A stretch of 64,000 bases of DNA from Glaciecola nitratireducens FR1064 (GTDB taxonomy: Bacteria; Pseudomonadota; Gammaproteobacteria; Enterobacterales; Alteromonadaceae): positions 2,852,001 to 2,916,000 of the forward strand of contig NC_016041.1 in the NCBI RefSeq assembly GCF_000226565.1, given 5' to 3'. Both the position numbers and the translations under genes were made by a program. Positions 42,872 to 53,131 of the stretch are shown here, piece by piece; the first letter of the stretch is position 1; each line of letters starts with the position of its first letter. A model generated the notes under the pieces. It was not told the origin of the DNA. It did not search any database and saw only the letters and a list, made by a program, of their open reading frames with translations.

Positions 42872-45199
42872 ATGCCAACAACCCCAACAACCCAGTCCGC
42901 ATCCAGAAAATCAGAAACGCCAAGGATGAAGGCTGAACGAGGATTATTTTCTTTTCCTAAATATTGGGCATCCTGCTTTGATCCTGCGCCTTTCTTACCT
43001 ATGTCGCGCAAGGAAATGGATCAACTTGGTTGGGATAGCTGCGACATTATCATTGTCACCGGTGACGCTTATGTTGACCATCCAAGCTTCGGTATGGCGG
43101 TTATTGGTCGCACACTTGAAGCTCAAGGTTACCGTGTAGGTATTATCTCACAGCCGAATTGGCACTCTAAAGACGACTTTATGCAGTTGGGCGAGCCTAA
43201 CTTATTTTTCGGTGTAACCGCTGGCAACATGGATTCGATGATCAATCGTTATACTGCCGAGCGCAAACTCCGTCATGACGATGCCTATACGCCAAATAAC
43301 GAAGGCGGCAAACGTCCAGATCGAGCAGTGACTGTTTATACGCAACGATGTAAAGAGGCCTACAAAAAGCCTGTTGTCATCGGCGGCATTGAAGCGAGTT
43401 TGCGCCGCATCGCGCACTATGATTATTGGTCAGATAAAGTAAAACGTTCGGTGTTATTTGATTCGAAAGCAGACATGCTTATGTTTGGCAATGCAGAAAG
43501 ACCATTGCTGGAAATGGCTTCTCGCTTCGCCGCAGGTGAAACGATTGACCAGATGCAGGACATTCGAGGCACCGCCGTTATTCGCAAAGAACCGCTTCCG
43601 GGCTGGCAAGGCGTCAATTCGACTCACGTCGACACCATAGGCAAAATAGAACCGATCATCAGTCCTTATGAAATGATCGAAGACAAGTGCGCTATTCAGG
43701 GCGAAGAAGACAAACAAGCCGCAAGAGATGCAGAAAAAGCGAAACCGATAGTAATTCAACCCTTTACCTCAAAAACTGAGCGACGCAAACCATGGGAAAA
43801 AACCTATGTGTTGTTGCCGCCCTACGACGTTGTGCGAGCAGAAAAAACGCATTACGCCCACACATCCAGAATCTTACATCAAGAAACAAACCCAGGCTGT
43901 GCTCGAGCTTTAGCGCAGCGCCATGGCGACCGTATTATTTGGATTAATCCACCGGCATTCCCGCTAGAAACTGAAGAAATGGATGCCGTTTTCGATTTGC
44001 CTTACGCGCGTGTACCGCATCCTAGCTATGGCAAAGCGAAAATCCCTGCTTATGACATGATTAAAACGTCAGTCAATATTATGCGTGGTTGCTTCGGTGG
44101 CTGCACGTTCTGCTCGATTACAGAGCATGAAGGTCGGGTTATTCAGAGTCGCTCAGAAGAATCCATTATTCGTGAAATAGAGCAAATACGTGACAAAGTA
44201 CCCGGCTTCACAGGCGTCATTTCAGACCTTGGCGGCCCAACCGCAAACATGTATAAACTGCGCTGTAAAAGCCCGAAAGCAGAGCAAACATGCCGACGTC
44301 TTTCTTGCGTATGGCCGGATATTTGCGGCCACTTAGACACCGACCAAACGCCTACTGTTGAACTATATAAAAAAGCACGTAATGTCGAAGGCGTTAAGAA
44401 AGTGCTTATTGCCTCTGGTGTGCGTTACGATCTAGCAATTGAAGATCCTAACTATGTAAAAGAATTAGTGACGCATCACGTTGGTGGTTATTTAAAAATT
44501 GCACCTGAGCATACAGAAAAAGCGCCATTAGACAAAATGATGAAGCCGGGCATGGGCACTTATGACCGTTTCAAAGAAATGTTCGACAAGTACACCAAAG
44601 AAGCCGGCAAAGAACAGTTTCTGATCCCCTACTTTATTTCTGCCCACCCAGGCACAAATGACGAAGATATGCTAAACCTTGCGCTGTGGCTAAAAGAGCG
44701 CAACTTTAAACTGGATCAAGTTCAAAACTTTTATCCGTCGCCTATGGCTAACGCCACGACGATGTATCACACCAACAAAAACCCGATACACAAGGTGAAT
44801 CACCAGAGTGAAGTGGTTGAAGTGCCTAAAGGTGAAATTCATCGCCGACTGCACCGTGCCTTTCTACGCTATCACGATGCGGCCAATTGGCCATTATTGC
44901 GCAAAACATTAATTGAAATGGGCAAGTCTCACCTTATCGGAAACGGACCAAAGTGCTTAGTACCTTACGAGAGCAGAAATGAACTCAAGGGGCACGAGCA
45001 GAAAGAATTTGCGAAGCGCTCAGCCAACAAGGCTTATGCTAAAGGTAAAGTGTCGAAAACACCTAAACATCAGCAGGGTTTAACACGCTTTAGTGATAAC
45101 CAGCCGCATAATGTGCAGGGCGGACAAACTGCAAAGGCAGAACTTGCTCAAACTAATAAAAAGTCACGTAAGCCGAAAGCTAGAAACTCTAGTCGATGA
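42872..45199 (+). CDS. YgiQ family radical SAM protein
   Basis: A 775-residue protein. The radical SAM cluster motif is GCFGGCTFC with C407, C411 and C414. N-terminal features of YgiQ are seen ([68 protein letters not shown]) along with the [18 protein letters not shown] and [19 protein letters not shown] segments. The C-terminal 60 residues are Lys/Asn-rich. It should carry a [4Fe-4S] cluster and do radical chemistry, but the family's reaction is not established. The 268-base gap upstream (42604-42871) shows no gene. Confidence 0.95.
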   Translation: MPTTPTTQSASRKSETPRMKAERGLFSFPKYWASCFDPAPFLPMSRKEMDQLGWDSCDIIIVTGDAYVDHPSFGMAVIGRTLEAQGYRVGIISQPNWHSKDDFMQLGEPNLFFGVTAGNMDSMINRYTAERKLRHDDAYTPNNEGGKRPDRAVTVYTQRCKEAYKKPVVIGGIEASLRRIAHYDYWSDKVKRSVLFDSKADMLMFGNAERPLLEMASRFAAGETIDQMQDIRGTAVIRKEPLPGWQGVNSTHVDTIGKIEPIISPYEMIEDKCAIQGEEDKQAARDAEKAKPIVIQPFTSKTERRKPWEKTYVLLPPYDVVRAEKTHYAHTSRILHQETNPGCARALAQRHGDRIIWINPPAFPLETEEMDAVFDLPYARVPHPSYGKAKIPAYDMIKTSVNIMRGCFGGCTFCSITEHEGRVIQSRSEESIIREIEQIRDKVPGFTGVISDLGGPTANMYKLRCKSPKAEQTCRRLSCVWPDICGHLDTDQTPTVELYKKARNVEGVKKVLIASGVRYDLAIEDPNYVKELVTHHVGGYLKIAPEHTEKAPLDKMMKPGMGTYDRFKEMFDKYTKEAGKEQFLIPYFISAHPGTNDEDMLNLALWLKERNFKLDQVQNFYPSPMANATTMYHTNKNPIHKVNHQSEVVEVPKGEIHRRLHRAFLRYHDAANWPLLRKTLIEMGKSHLIGNGPKCLVPYESRNELKGHEQKEFAKRSANKAYAKGKVSKTPKHQQGLTRFSDNQPHNVQGGQTAKAELAQTNKKSRKPKARNSSR

Positions 45200-45252
45200 A
45201 TTTCACCGACTTTAGGCACATCGAATAAATATTTAAAAGCGATATACATAAG

Positions 45253-45645
45253 ATGCGAGATGAAATACCTAATATTGCTAAGAATGTATCAGGCATGAGG
45301 CGATTACCCCGTGCTATTTTATGTTCACTAAAAGGGTATCAAGCAGCATGGACACATGAGTCGGGGTTTCGACAATATCTGATCATTGCAGTGTTAGTTA
45401 GCCCCGCAAGTTTTTATATTTCAGAATCACTTACGCACTGGTTCATGCTGATTGGCTGCTTAGTATTTTTATTATTTGCAGAAATTATTAATTCTGCCAT
45501 TGAAGCCGTATCTGACGCTGTTTTCCCCGATTACAACGAGTTGATCGGCAGAGCCAAAGATTTAGGTTCCGCCGGTGTTTTCACCGCGCTACTGCTGGCT
45601 ATTGTGATTTGGGCCGTATCTATTTATGAGTTTTTTACAATTTAG
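45253..45645 (+). CDS. dgkA: Diacylglycerol kinase
   Basis: A 130-residue inner-membrane protein with three helices. The active-site segments are ESGFRQYL near residue 37, FAEIINSAIEAVSDAVFPDYNELI and the following AKDLGSAGVF. It phosphorylates diacylglycerol to phosphatidic acid with ATP, recycling the diacylglycerol released during membrane-derived oligosaccharide or lipid A synthesis. About 25 residues precede the usual DgkA start. The gap downstream (45646-45846) contains a weak stem at about 45772-45803 but no gene. Confidence 0.93.
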   Translation: MRDEIPNIAKNVSGMRRLPRAILCSLKGYQAAWTHESGFRQYLIIAVLVSPASFYISESLTHWFMLIGCLVFLLFAEIINSAIEAVSDAVFPDYNELIGRAKDLGSAGVFTALLLAIVIWAVSIYEFFTI

Positions 45646-45846
45646 AGCGAATAATCGTGGGTTTGCCTTTCCTTCGGCAGTTTAGTTAGGCCAAGCCTCT
45701 TTTTTCATACGAGTAACTCATAGCTACGCTAACGCTATTTTACAGATACTTGCATATCAGGTTTAGTGAATACCCCCAAAAGTTTGTCTACTTTCGAGGG
45801 GCTTCACAACGATTGAGAATCTTTTTAACTTGCCTCTCTGCTTATT

Positions 45847-48558
45847 CTAAAGCAAAGAACGGATCACATACTGCAAAATACCGCCATGTCGGAAATACTC
45901 AAACTCGTTTGGTGTATCGATACGAATATCAGTATTAAAGCTGATTTCACTGCCATCCTCTCTTATAACATTCACTTTTGCTTGTTTCTGCTTAGCTTCA
46001 ACGGCTTCAATAGAATATCGCTCGGTACCATCGAGTTCATAAGTGTGAGCCCCCTCTCCGGACAAAAACTGCAGGGGTAAAATTCCCATACCGATTAGGT
46101 TCGACCGATGAATACGCTCGTAAGTTTCGGCAATGACAGCCTTTACGCCCAACAGAAGTGGTCCTTTTGCAGCCCAATCACGCGAACTGCCTGTACCATA
46201 TTCCTTACCAGCAACCACAATAGTGGGAATATTCTCGGAAATGTACTCCTGAGATGCTTTAAATACGGTCATTTCTTCACCGCTGGGCTGTTTGCGAGTA
46301 AAACCGCCTTCGGTTCCAGGAGCAAGTTCATTGCGCAGTCTTACGTTGGCAAAGGTTCCGCGCATCATCACTTCATGATTTCCGCGGCGTGAACCATAAG
46401 AATTGAAGTCTGTTTCCTCAACGTTGTTTTTGCGCAAGTATTCTGCTGCAGGTGTATCGTTGCCAATTGAGCCCGCTGGTGAAATATGGTCAGTGGTAAC
46501 ACTGTCGGCCAATTTCAGTAGACAACGCGCATTCTCGATAGCTTTTACGTCCTCTGGCTGGGCTGGCATGTCAGTGAAAAAGCTTGGCTTTTTCACATAG
46601 GTGCTGTCAGGCCAGTTGTAGATATTGGCGTCGACCGTTTCAAGGTTTTGCCATACATCACCGCCTTCATAAATGCTTCCGTACTTTTCGGTAAACATCG
46701 ATTCATTAACTACTTCTGTGACTATCTTTTGAATATTTTCTTGGCTTGGCCATAAATCTCTAAGGTAAACAGGTTTGCCATCTTTGCTAGTGCCTAAAGG
46801 CTCTTTGGTGACATCAATATTCATATTACCAGCAATAGCATATGCAACGACCAACGGCGGTGAAGCTAAGTAGTTTGCTTTGACATCAGAGTGTATTCGA
46901 CCTTCAAAGTTACGGTTACCTGATAATACTGAGGTGACCGTTAACTTACCCTCTCTTACCGCATCACCAATAGGTTCTGGCAGTGGGCCCGAATTGCCTA
47001 TGCAGGTAGTGCAGCCATATCCAACTAAGTTAAAGCCCATATGGTCGAGTTCTTTCGATAAGCCTGCTTTATTCAAATATTCTGTGACCACTTGCGACCC
47101 AGGCGCAAAACTGGTTTTTACCCAAGGCTTAACCTTCAGGCCTAATTCATTGGCTTTTTTTGCTAATAGCGCGGCTGCGACTAACACTGATGGATTCGAA
47201 GTGTTGGTGCAACTAGTGATAGCTGCTATCACAACGGCACCTTCATCTAGTTCGAAATCTTGCCCATTATAGTGACAGGAAACGCTGGTTTTTGAATCCT
47301 CATTTAGCGGGCCTCCTTCGCTCTCGAAGCGACCTTGCTGGCTGTTGTTTGGTGCAATAGCCAGTTCCTTTTGCTCCGTTAACCATTTTTTGAATGCGGA
47401 TGAGGCATCGTCCAAATTAATTCTATCTTGTGGGCGTTTGGGCCCAGCGATAGCAGGGACAACTTTGCTTAAATCAAGCTGCAAAGTATCGTGATATTGC
47501 GCATCTTTCTGAGCTTCGCTGCCCCACATTCCTTGCGCTTTAGAATAGGCCTCTATGATTTCTATTTGTTGCTTGCTACGGCCCGTTAATGCGAGATATT
47601 TAGTCGTCTGCTCATCGATAGGGAAAAGACCACATGTCGCTCCATATTCGGGAGACATATTGGCTATGGTTGCGCGATCGGCAACGGTTAAGTGTTTAAC
47701 CCCTGCACCGAAAAATTCGACAAATTTACCTACCACGCCAAACGCCCGCAGCTGTTGCGTCACAGCTAGCACCAAGTCAGTTGCCGTGGCACCCGCCGGC
47801 AGCTTTCCGGTCAATTCCATGCCAATAACTTCTGGTATTAACATGGTAACGGGTTGACCCAACATGGCAGCTTCAGCTTCTATGCCGCCAACTCCCCATC
47901 CGAGCACGCCCAAACCGTTGATCATGGTAGTGTGAGAATCGGTTCCTACCAGCGTATCTGGGAATAAAACTTCCTCGCCATCGCGCTCCTCAACAAATGT
48001 GACTCGCGCTAAATATTCTAAATTCACTTGGTGAACAATGCCTTTTCCTGGTGGCACAACCTTAAAGTTGTTGAAGGCGCTTTGACCCCATTTCAAAAAC
48101 TGGTAGCGTTCTTTATTGCGCTTTACTTCAATTTCAGTGTTGTTTTTAAATGAATCTTGACGCCCAAACTCATCCACCATAATAGAATGATCTATTACTA
48201 AGTCGACCGGCTTGAGCGGGTTAATTTTGTTTGGGTCGCCACCTAAATCTAGCATTGCATCACGCATTGCAGCTAAGTCAACAATGGCGGGCACGCCTGT
48301 AAAGTCCTGCAATATGACTCTGGACGGAACAAAAGCAATTTCAGTTTCTAGTGAAGAGTTTGTGTCCCACTTTGCTAGCGTTTCAATATCTTCTGGCTGA
48401 ACATATTGTTCGTTGCTGTGGCGTAGTAAATTTTCTAACAAGATTTTAGCAGTCAGAGGTAATCGGTTTATGTTGGTACTTGCGCTGTTCAAATCAAAAT
48501 ATTGATACTTTTTGTCTTGCACAGTTAGGGTAGATATATATTTATTCGATGACTTCAC
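45847..48558 (-). CDS. acnA: Aconitate hydratase A
   Basis: A 903-residue monomeric aconitase of the IRP1/AcnA type that isomerises citrate to isocitrate. DSHTTMINGLGVLGWGVGGIEAEAAMLGQ, AAITSCTNTSNPSVL and FNLVGYGCTTCIGNSGPL carry the three cysteines for the [4Fe-4S] cluster. The swivel domain has EYGTGSSRDWAAKGPLLLGVKAVIAETYERIHRSNLIGMGILPLQF. Full length. Fumarase follows on the same strand upstream (60 bases away), so two TCA-cycle genes are adjacent. Confidence 0.97.
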   Translation of the reverse strand: MKSSNKYISTLTVQDKKYQYFDLNSASTNINRLPLTAKILLENLLRHSNEQYVQPEDIETLAKWDTNSSLETEIAFVPSRVILQDFTGVPAIVDLAAMRDAMLDLGGDPNKINPLKPVDLVIDHSIMVDEFGRQDSFKNNTEIEVKRNKERYQFLKWGQSAFNNFKVVPPGKGIVHQVNLEYLARVTFVEERDGEEVLFPDTLVGTDSHTTMINGLGVLGWGVGGIEAEAAMLGQPVTMLIPEVIGMELTGKLPAGATATDLVLAVTQQLRAFGVVGKFVEFFGAGVKHLTVADRATIANMSPEYGATCGLFPIDEQTTKYLALTGRSKQQIEIIEAYSKAQGMWGSEAQKDAQYHDTLQLDLSKVVPAIAGPKRPQDRINLDDASSAFKKWLTEQKELAIAPNNSQQGRFESEGGPLNEDSKTSVSCHYNGQDFELDEGAVVIAAITSCTNTSNPSVLVAAALLAKKANELGLKVKPWVKTSFAPGSQVVTEYLNKAGLSKELDHMGFNLVGYGCTTCIGNSGPLPEPIGDAVREGKLTVTSVLSGNRNFEGRIHSDVKANYLASPPLVVAYAIAGNMNIDVTKEPLGTSKDGKPVYLRDLWPSQENIQKIVTEVVNESMFTEKYGSIYEGGDVWQNLETVDANIYNWPDSTYVKKPSFFTDMPAQPEDVKAIENARCLLKLADSVTTDHISPAGSIGNDTPAAEYLRKNNVEETDFNSYGSRRGNHEVMMRGTFANVRLRNELAPGTEGGFTRKQPSGEEMTVFKASQEYISENIPTIVVAGKEYGTGSSRDWAAKGPLLLGVKAVIAETYERIHRSNLIGMGILPLQFLSGEGAHTYELDGTERYSIEAVEAKQKQAKVNVIREDGSEISFNTDIRIDTPNEFEYFRHGGILQYVIRSLL

Positions 48559-48618
48559 TTTGCTTCCCTCTTTTGTTTGAATTCTAATTTGGAGCTCATT
48601 TATTCATTTATTTGGCAA

Positions 48619-49926
48619 CTAAACTAAGTTTTTAGGATCCAGCAATTTACTAAGTTCTTCTCGGTCAATATCAGTCATTTCTATTGCTACATCGATAATC
48701 GGTCTTTTGGTTTTGTATGCGCATTTTGCAATTTCAGCTGCTTTTTCATAACCGATAATACTGTTTAACGACGTCACTAAGATTGGGTTATATGCCAATA
48801 TGTCCTGTAAATTCTCATCATTCACTTCGAACGTTGATATCGCTTTTGTGGCTAGAACTTTTGCGCTATTCGCCAAAATATTAATGCTCTGTAGTAAATT
48901 ATAGGCTATTACCGGCAAATAGGTATTTAGCTGAAAATTCCCTCCCTGTCCTGCAACAGTAATCGTAACATCGTTGCCCATTACCTGCGCACAAGCCATG
49001 CACACAGCTTCAGGAATTACTGGGTTAACCTTGCCTGGCATGATACTGCTGCCAGCCTGCAGTTCTTGTAGGGAAATTTCGCCGAGTCCCGCAAGAGGAC
49101 CACTGTTCTGCCAGCGTAAATCATTGCTTATTTTCATCATCGACGTTGCTAGCGTTTTAAGATGACCACTCAACTCCACTGCTGTATCTTGACAGCTGAT
49201 GGCTTCGAAAAAATTATCGCTAGGAACAAACTCAAGTCCTGTTTGTTCGCTCAACTCTTCGCATGCTAACGCCGTGAATTGAGAGCTGGAATTAAGTCCT
49301 GTGCCAATTGCCGAACCGCCCAATGCTAGCTGCCCTAGCCGACGGTAACTTGTCTCTATTCTTTCGATGTTGCTTATAATTTGCTTCTGCCATCCGCCGA
49401 TTTCTTGGCCCATAGTCATTGGCAGTGCATCCATTAAATGGGTGCGTCCGGTTTTAAGCGTAGAGGTGAGTGAAATGCTTCGATCCATCAAGGTATCGCT
49501 CAGCAGGTTTAAGTTCGGTAGTAGATCTCTTTTAAGCGCTGTGTACGCGCTTACGTGAATGGCGCTTGGAATGGTATCGTTTGAGCTTTGGCTCATATTA
49601 ACGTGATCATTCGGGTGAACTTTTGCGCCATATTTTATTTTGCATAGCTCACTAAGCACCTCGTTCATATTCATATTTGTGCTAGTGCCAGAGCCTGTCT
49701 GAAAAACATCTAGCACAAATTCATCATCATATTCGCCATTAATAACATCCGTCGCTGCAGCGATTATGGCTTTTGATAATGCAGCATCTAACTTGCCTTC
49801 TTTTGCATTTGCCACTGCGCAGGCGCGCTTAATCATCGCTAAGCTGTGAATAAAATCAGTTGGCATCCTTATGCCGCTGATTGGAAAATTATCTAGTGCT
49901 TTTTTTGTTTCTTTTCCATAAAGCAT
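48619..49926 (-). CDS. fumC: Class II fumarate hydratase, short N-terminus
   Basis: A 435-residue fumarase/aspartase-superfamily enzyme. GTSTNMNMNEVLSELC, HPNDHVNMSQSSNDTIPSA, GRTHLMDALPMTMGQEIGGW and GSSIMPGKVNPVIPEA (with the catalytic Ser loop) are present. Usual FumC proteins carry about 15 more residues before the LYG motif. Here LYG is at residues 2-4, but AGGGAGG directly before the ATG strongly supports this start. It catalyses fumarate to malate; aspartase is less likely because of the IMPGKVNPVIPE loop and the aconitase neighbour. Confidence 0.9.
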   Translation of the reverse strand: MLYGKETKKALDNFPISGIRMPTDFIHSLAMIKRACAVANAKEGKLDAALSKAIIAAATDVINGEYDDEFVLDVFQTGSGTSTNMNMNEVLSELCKIKYGAKVHPNDHVNMSQSSNDTIPSAIHVSAYTALKRDLLPNLNLLSDTLMDRSISLTSTLKTGRTHLMDALPMTMGQEIGGWQKQIISNIERIETSYRRLGQLALGGSAIGTGLNSSSQFTALACEELSEQTGLEFVPSDNFFEAISCQDTAVELSGHLKTLATSMMKISNDLRWQNSGPLAGLGEISLQELQAGSSIMPGKVNPVIPEAVCMACAQVMGNDVTITVAGQGGNFQLNTYLPVIAYNLLQSINILANSAKVLATKAISTFEVNDENLQDILAYNPILVTSLNSIIGYEKAAEIAKCAYKTKRPIIDVAIEMTDIDREELSKLLDPKNLV

Positions 49927-49970
49927 AAATCCTCCCTAAAACGTTTGATATTACCAATCTAACTCGTAAT

Positions 49971-50897
49971 CTACATTTCTTGACGTATTTGAACATACGC
50001 TAACATTGCAAAGAGTCCTGTACCACCCACAATGTTACCAATTAACATTGGACCAATGTGATTGGATAATGCGGTTATCAGACCTAGCTCACCGTTTAAG
50101 ACTAGGCTAAAGATCTCGTTAGAGCCAGCGATGACGTGAGTAAACTCTCCAGCAGCAATCAACCATGTGAACATAATTATCACAAATATCTCTGAACCTT
50201 TCGCTGAGGGCAGCATCCAGACAAGTGCCGCAATAATGAAGCCTGCAGGGATACCCCGCAGTAAAGTTTCCGTCGGAGTCAGTTCAGCGACGTGCCGCGA
50301 TATTTCAAAGATAGCCGCGAGGATCCCCTCGGTGAGGATCCCCCCGTGCACAAAAATAGCTGCTGTTAAAAAAGTGCCAACAAGGTTTGCACCAAGCACT
50401 ACTGCCCACAGCCGAGCTGTGCAGCCGAGACGACGTTTTGTAGTTCGAGCAAGCAACGGCAGTACTACCGTCAAAGTGTTTTCAGTAAATAGCTGCAATC
50501 TGGACAGAATGACCAACACAAAACCAAGCGTGTAACCAATGCTTTCAATGATAGACAGATAAGGATGATCTGAGCCGATGCTGCTGCGGATAATGCCTTC
50601 AGCCATTACGGACGTTGAGATGCCGATGCCTGCTGCGATACCTGACCACCATAAAGATGACATTGGCCGTTCCAGCTCCTCTTGCCCCTCACGTAAAATA
50701 ATAGAGTAAACGGTGAGCGATGACAGCCTACCGTGCTCTGCAACAGCCTGTCGCTCCGTGCCGGTCAGTGACTTTTCTGTTTCCGTCTGACTGTTTTCGC
50801 GCTCTTCTCGTTCTTCGCGCTTTTCGGCCTTTTCGCTGGCTTCCTTGCCTACGAGTGCCGTTTCATTATCTTTGTCATTTATATCTTTCTGCGCCAT
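49971..50897 (-). CDS. Formate/nitrite transporter family channel (YfdC-like)
   Basis: A 308-residue inner-membrane protein with about six helices after a 75-residue highly charged N-terminus (Lys/Glu/Arg/Asp-rich, for example KAEKREEREERE). SLWWSGIAAGIGISTSVMAEGIIR, GFVLVILSRLQLFTENTLTVVLPLL and TWLIAAGEFTHVIAGSNEIF match FNT/YfdC-type channels. The substrate could be formate, nitrite or another small anion. The start has no strong ribosome site. Confidence 0.9.
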   Translation of the reverse strand: MAQKDINDKDNETALVGKEASEKAEKREEREERENSQTETEKSLTGTERQAVAEHGRLSSLTVYSIILREGQEELERPMSSLWWSGIAAGIGISTSVMAEGIIRSSIGSDHPYLSIIESIGYTLGFVLVILSRLQLFTENTLTVVLPLLARTTKRRLGCTARLWAVVLGANLVGTFLTAAIFVHGGILTEGILAAIFEISRHVAELTPTETLLRGIPAGFIIAALVWMLPSAKGSEIFVIIMFTWLIAAGEFTHVIAGSNEIFSLVLNGELGLITALSNHIGPMLIGNIVGGTGLFAMLAYVQIRQEM

Positions 50898-51012
50898 GTA
50901 AACACCTTTTGCTACATGAAACTTAGCGGCATAGCTTTCGCTTCATGAATAGAAACATTGCCGCCACATCTCACCCCAAGGGTGAGCCCACGACATCCTA
51001 TATCGCTAAGCA

Positions 51013-51489
51013 CTATGCTCGTTTTTTAAACTCAACTAAGGTGTGGTCTCCTGCGTCCTCAGGGTCGACCTTTGAGCCCGTCGACATTTTGAGTACACCT
51101 GTGAAAGTTGGATTTTTGTTCCATATTTCAATGCTTTTTACATCTAGGCGCATGAAATGTAGGTTCGGATCATCAATGCCCTCGTCAAACCATGCCTCTG
51201 CCGCATTTGACCAAAACATATCGAGCATCGACTGATCTCTTTCTTCCGCCAGCTCTCCTGTTATTGAAGCAAATAATTTATGATCTTTACCAATATATTG
51301 CACAATGCTCTTCCCGCCGCCGGCAACACGGTTGTCTTTCTTCATGATTAACCACAAACGATCGTCTGCATTTTCATCTAAATATGCATGCATTGGTTCG
51401 CTGTGCTCTTCATTTCCTTGCAACCCGACCATCACTTGACCATCTTCTTGAATACTTTTCCATAATAAATTCACTAATTGTTGTGACAT
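51013..51489 (-). CDS. Pyridoxamine 5'-phosphate oxidase-like general stress protein
   Basis: A 158-residue protein from ATG 51489, which follows a GAGGAAC ribosome site; the longer frame to 51558 is not supported. The pattern is VGLQGNEEHSEPMHAYLDENADDRLWLIMKK then SIVQYIGKDHKLFASITGELAEERDQSMLDMFW, as in the split-barrel FMN-binding general stress protein 26 family. It may bind a flavin or a cofactor in stress. No partner is nearby. Confidence 0.83.
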   Translation of the reverse strand: MSQQLVNLLWKSIQEDGQVMVGLQGNEEHSEPMHAYLDENADDRLWLIMKKDNRVAGGGKSIVQYIGKDHKLFASITGELAEERDQSMLDMFWSNAAEAWFDEGIDDPNLHFMRLDVKSIEIWNKNPTFTGVLKMSTGSKVDPEDAGDHTLVEFKKRA

Positions 51490-51867
51490 ATAGTTCCTCT
51501 CTTTTTTGCTACCAGAATATTCATACATGCGTTCTGCATTAGAAATAAAGTGCTGCACTTATCATTCCAGTATTATTATTTTAAAAAAATAATATAATCA
51601 ATAACTTAGAAATTTAAATATTGAGAGGGGAATTATTATTGGTGGAATAGTTACAAGCTACATGAAAATTTTACATAGTGTGCTTAGCAGCGATAAGCGA
51701 CTCACTGATCCCAAGTTTGCACTTAATTGGTAGGCCGCTTCCAGTTTTGACAAATTATTCGAACACGCTAATATAAAACAAATGCGGTGGGAAGCTTCAG
51801 AAACGTGAAACTTTTAGATGTTATCCGCGCAAAATCTAAGTGAAAAATAGAATTAAGGATGAAGTTT
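51490..51867. other. 378-base divergent intergenic region
   Basis: Between the stress-protein gene (minus) and the DUF547 gene (plus). I find no RNA gene or ORF worth calling. It is AT-rich and holds the sigma-70 promoter described at 51747-51774. Confidence 0.7.
51747..51774 (+). promoter_or_regulatory. Strong sigma-70 promoter for the DUF547 gene
   Basis: TTGACA at 51747-51752 and TAATAT at 51769-51774 are separated by 16 bases. They lie about 95 bases before the ATG at 51868. The -35 matches the consensus exactly and the -10 in five of six positions. Confidence 0.75.
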
Positions 51868-53067
51868 ATGATAAAGAAATCGCGACTGCGCGGTGCAATG
51901 TTATTAGGCGTGCTGCTATCGATTGGTTCAAGCTGTTTACACGCTACTGAGAGTGAGGTTCCAGAGCCCTTTCAAGGTGAGGATCCACGGTCAAAGCTAT
52001 CGATTGGTTATGCAGATCTGGATGCTTTTATAAAGCCACATTTCTTTCAGTCTGGGCCTTCAACAAGAGCTAAGGCACCTAAATCAAGCAACAATATGGG
52101 GACCAGATTTAAAGTAAAGGTCAATCGATATACGGCACTTGAAGGGAATCGTTTTTATTTTAAAAACTTAGAAAACCCTGAGGTTGTCGCCATACTTTCT
52201 GACCTTGTAGAAAGCTTAGAAGCGTTCCCTGACCAAACTCCGCTAAACTTATTAAATCGGAATGAGCAACTCGCATACTGGCTCAACTTGTATAATTTCG
52301 CATTATTGGAAGAACTGAGCCAAGTTTATCCAAAAACAAGTCTAAAAAATGTCTTAGATTACGGTGACGACGACTCAATACTCGCCAAAAAAGTACTCAA
52401 GGTATCGGGTGTCTCATTAAGCTTGAATGATATCCAATATAATATTGTCTATAAAAAATTCCCAGAAAAACACAATATTTTATATGGATTTTTTCAGGGA
52501 AATATTGGAGGTCCAAATATAAGGGAAAAATCTTACGAAGGTGACAGCGTTTGGCGAGCACTCGAAGAAAATGGGAAACGTTTTGTTAACTCTAATCGTG
52601 GCACCGCAGTAGGAAGCAGCGGTAAAGTAAGAGTGTCAGAGTTATACGAACACAACATGATGCTGTTTAACAATGATAAAGAAATTTTGCGCGATCACTT
52701 ACAAGATCTTGCTATCGGGGATGTTGAAACTGCATTGGCAGCTATGAAGTCAGCAAAAAAAATAGATTTTGATATTGTTGATTGGAACTTCGCAGATTTA
52801 TTCGGTGATCAGCGCAATTTTGGTGGCGGAAATCAGACGAACCCAGCGGCGCTGCTCGACTCAGTAAAATCATCAACAATAAACGATAGCGGCCAGGTAG
52901 TGCAGATTCAAAGCTACTTATCTGACGACGTTCAATCTAAAGCTAAAATGGATATTCGCTTTTCCGATTCGGAGCTCGAAACATTATTAATGCTTAAGCA
53001 AAATAGAAACCAAACTCAGGGTACCGTCGAAATTAAAGATATAAAAGAATCTAAAAACGGTAAATAG
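51868..53067 (+). CDS. DUF547 exported protein
   Basis: A 399-residue protein. The start at 51868 has AAGGA at a nine-base spacing; the ATG at 51859 is too close to it. A signal peptide (RGAMLLGVLLSIGSSCLHA) is followed by a DUF547 domain at about 100-270: LNLLNRNEQLAYWLNLYNFALLEELS, then SLNDIQYNIVYKKF and EHNMMLFNND. The last 100 residues are a Ser/Gln-rich tail. DUF547 proteins are of unknown function, with a likely papain-like fold. The protein is periplasmic or exported. Confidence 0.85.
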   Translation: MIKKSRLRGAMLLGVLLSIGSSCLHATESEVPEPFQGEDPRSKLSIGYADLDAFIKPHFFQSGPSTRAKAPKSSNNMGTRFKVKVNRYTALEGNRFYFKNLENPEVVAILSDLVESLEAFPDQTPLNLLNRNEQLAYWLNLYNFALLEELSQVYPKTSLKNVLDYGDDDSILAKKVLKVSGVSLSLNDIQYNIVYKKFPEKHNILYGFFQGNIGGPNIREKSYEGDSVWRALEENGKRFVNSNRGTAVGSSGKVRVSELYEHNMMLFNNDKEILRDHLQDLAIGDVETALAAMKSAKKIDFDIVDWNFADLFGDQRNFGGGNQTNPAALLDSVKSSTINDSGQVVQIQSYLSDDVQSKAKMDIRFSDSELETLLMLKQNRNQTQGTVEIKDIKESKNGK

Positions 53068-53075
53068 AACAACGA

Positions 53076-53107
53076 GAGCCAGGTTACTCTAAAGTTTAGC
53101 CTGGCTC
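53076..53107. terminator. Hairpin between convergent genes at 53067 and 53132
   Basis: GAGCCAGG at 53076 and CCTGGCTC at 53100 form an 8-base stem with a 16-base loop. No clear T-run follows, but it lies exactly between two converging gene ends and may terminate both. Confidence 0.6.
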
Positions 53108-53131
53108 AGCTTATTCTTACATTATTTATGA

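Noticed and set aside
43454-43759. Antisense open frame inside YgiQ
   Set aside because: It lies fully opposite a strong coding region, has no ribosome site and no recognisable motif.
45772-45803. CCCC...GGGG stem as the acnA terminator
   Set aside because: The stem is interrupted and no T-run follows on the minus strand, so I did not list it.
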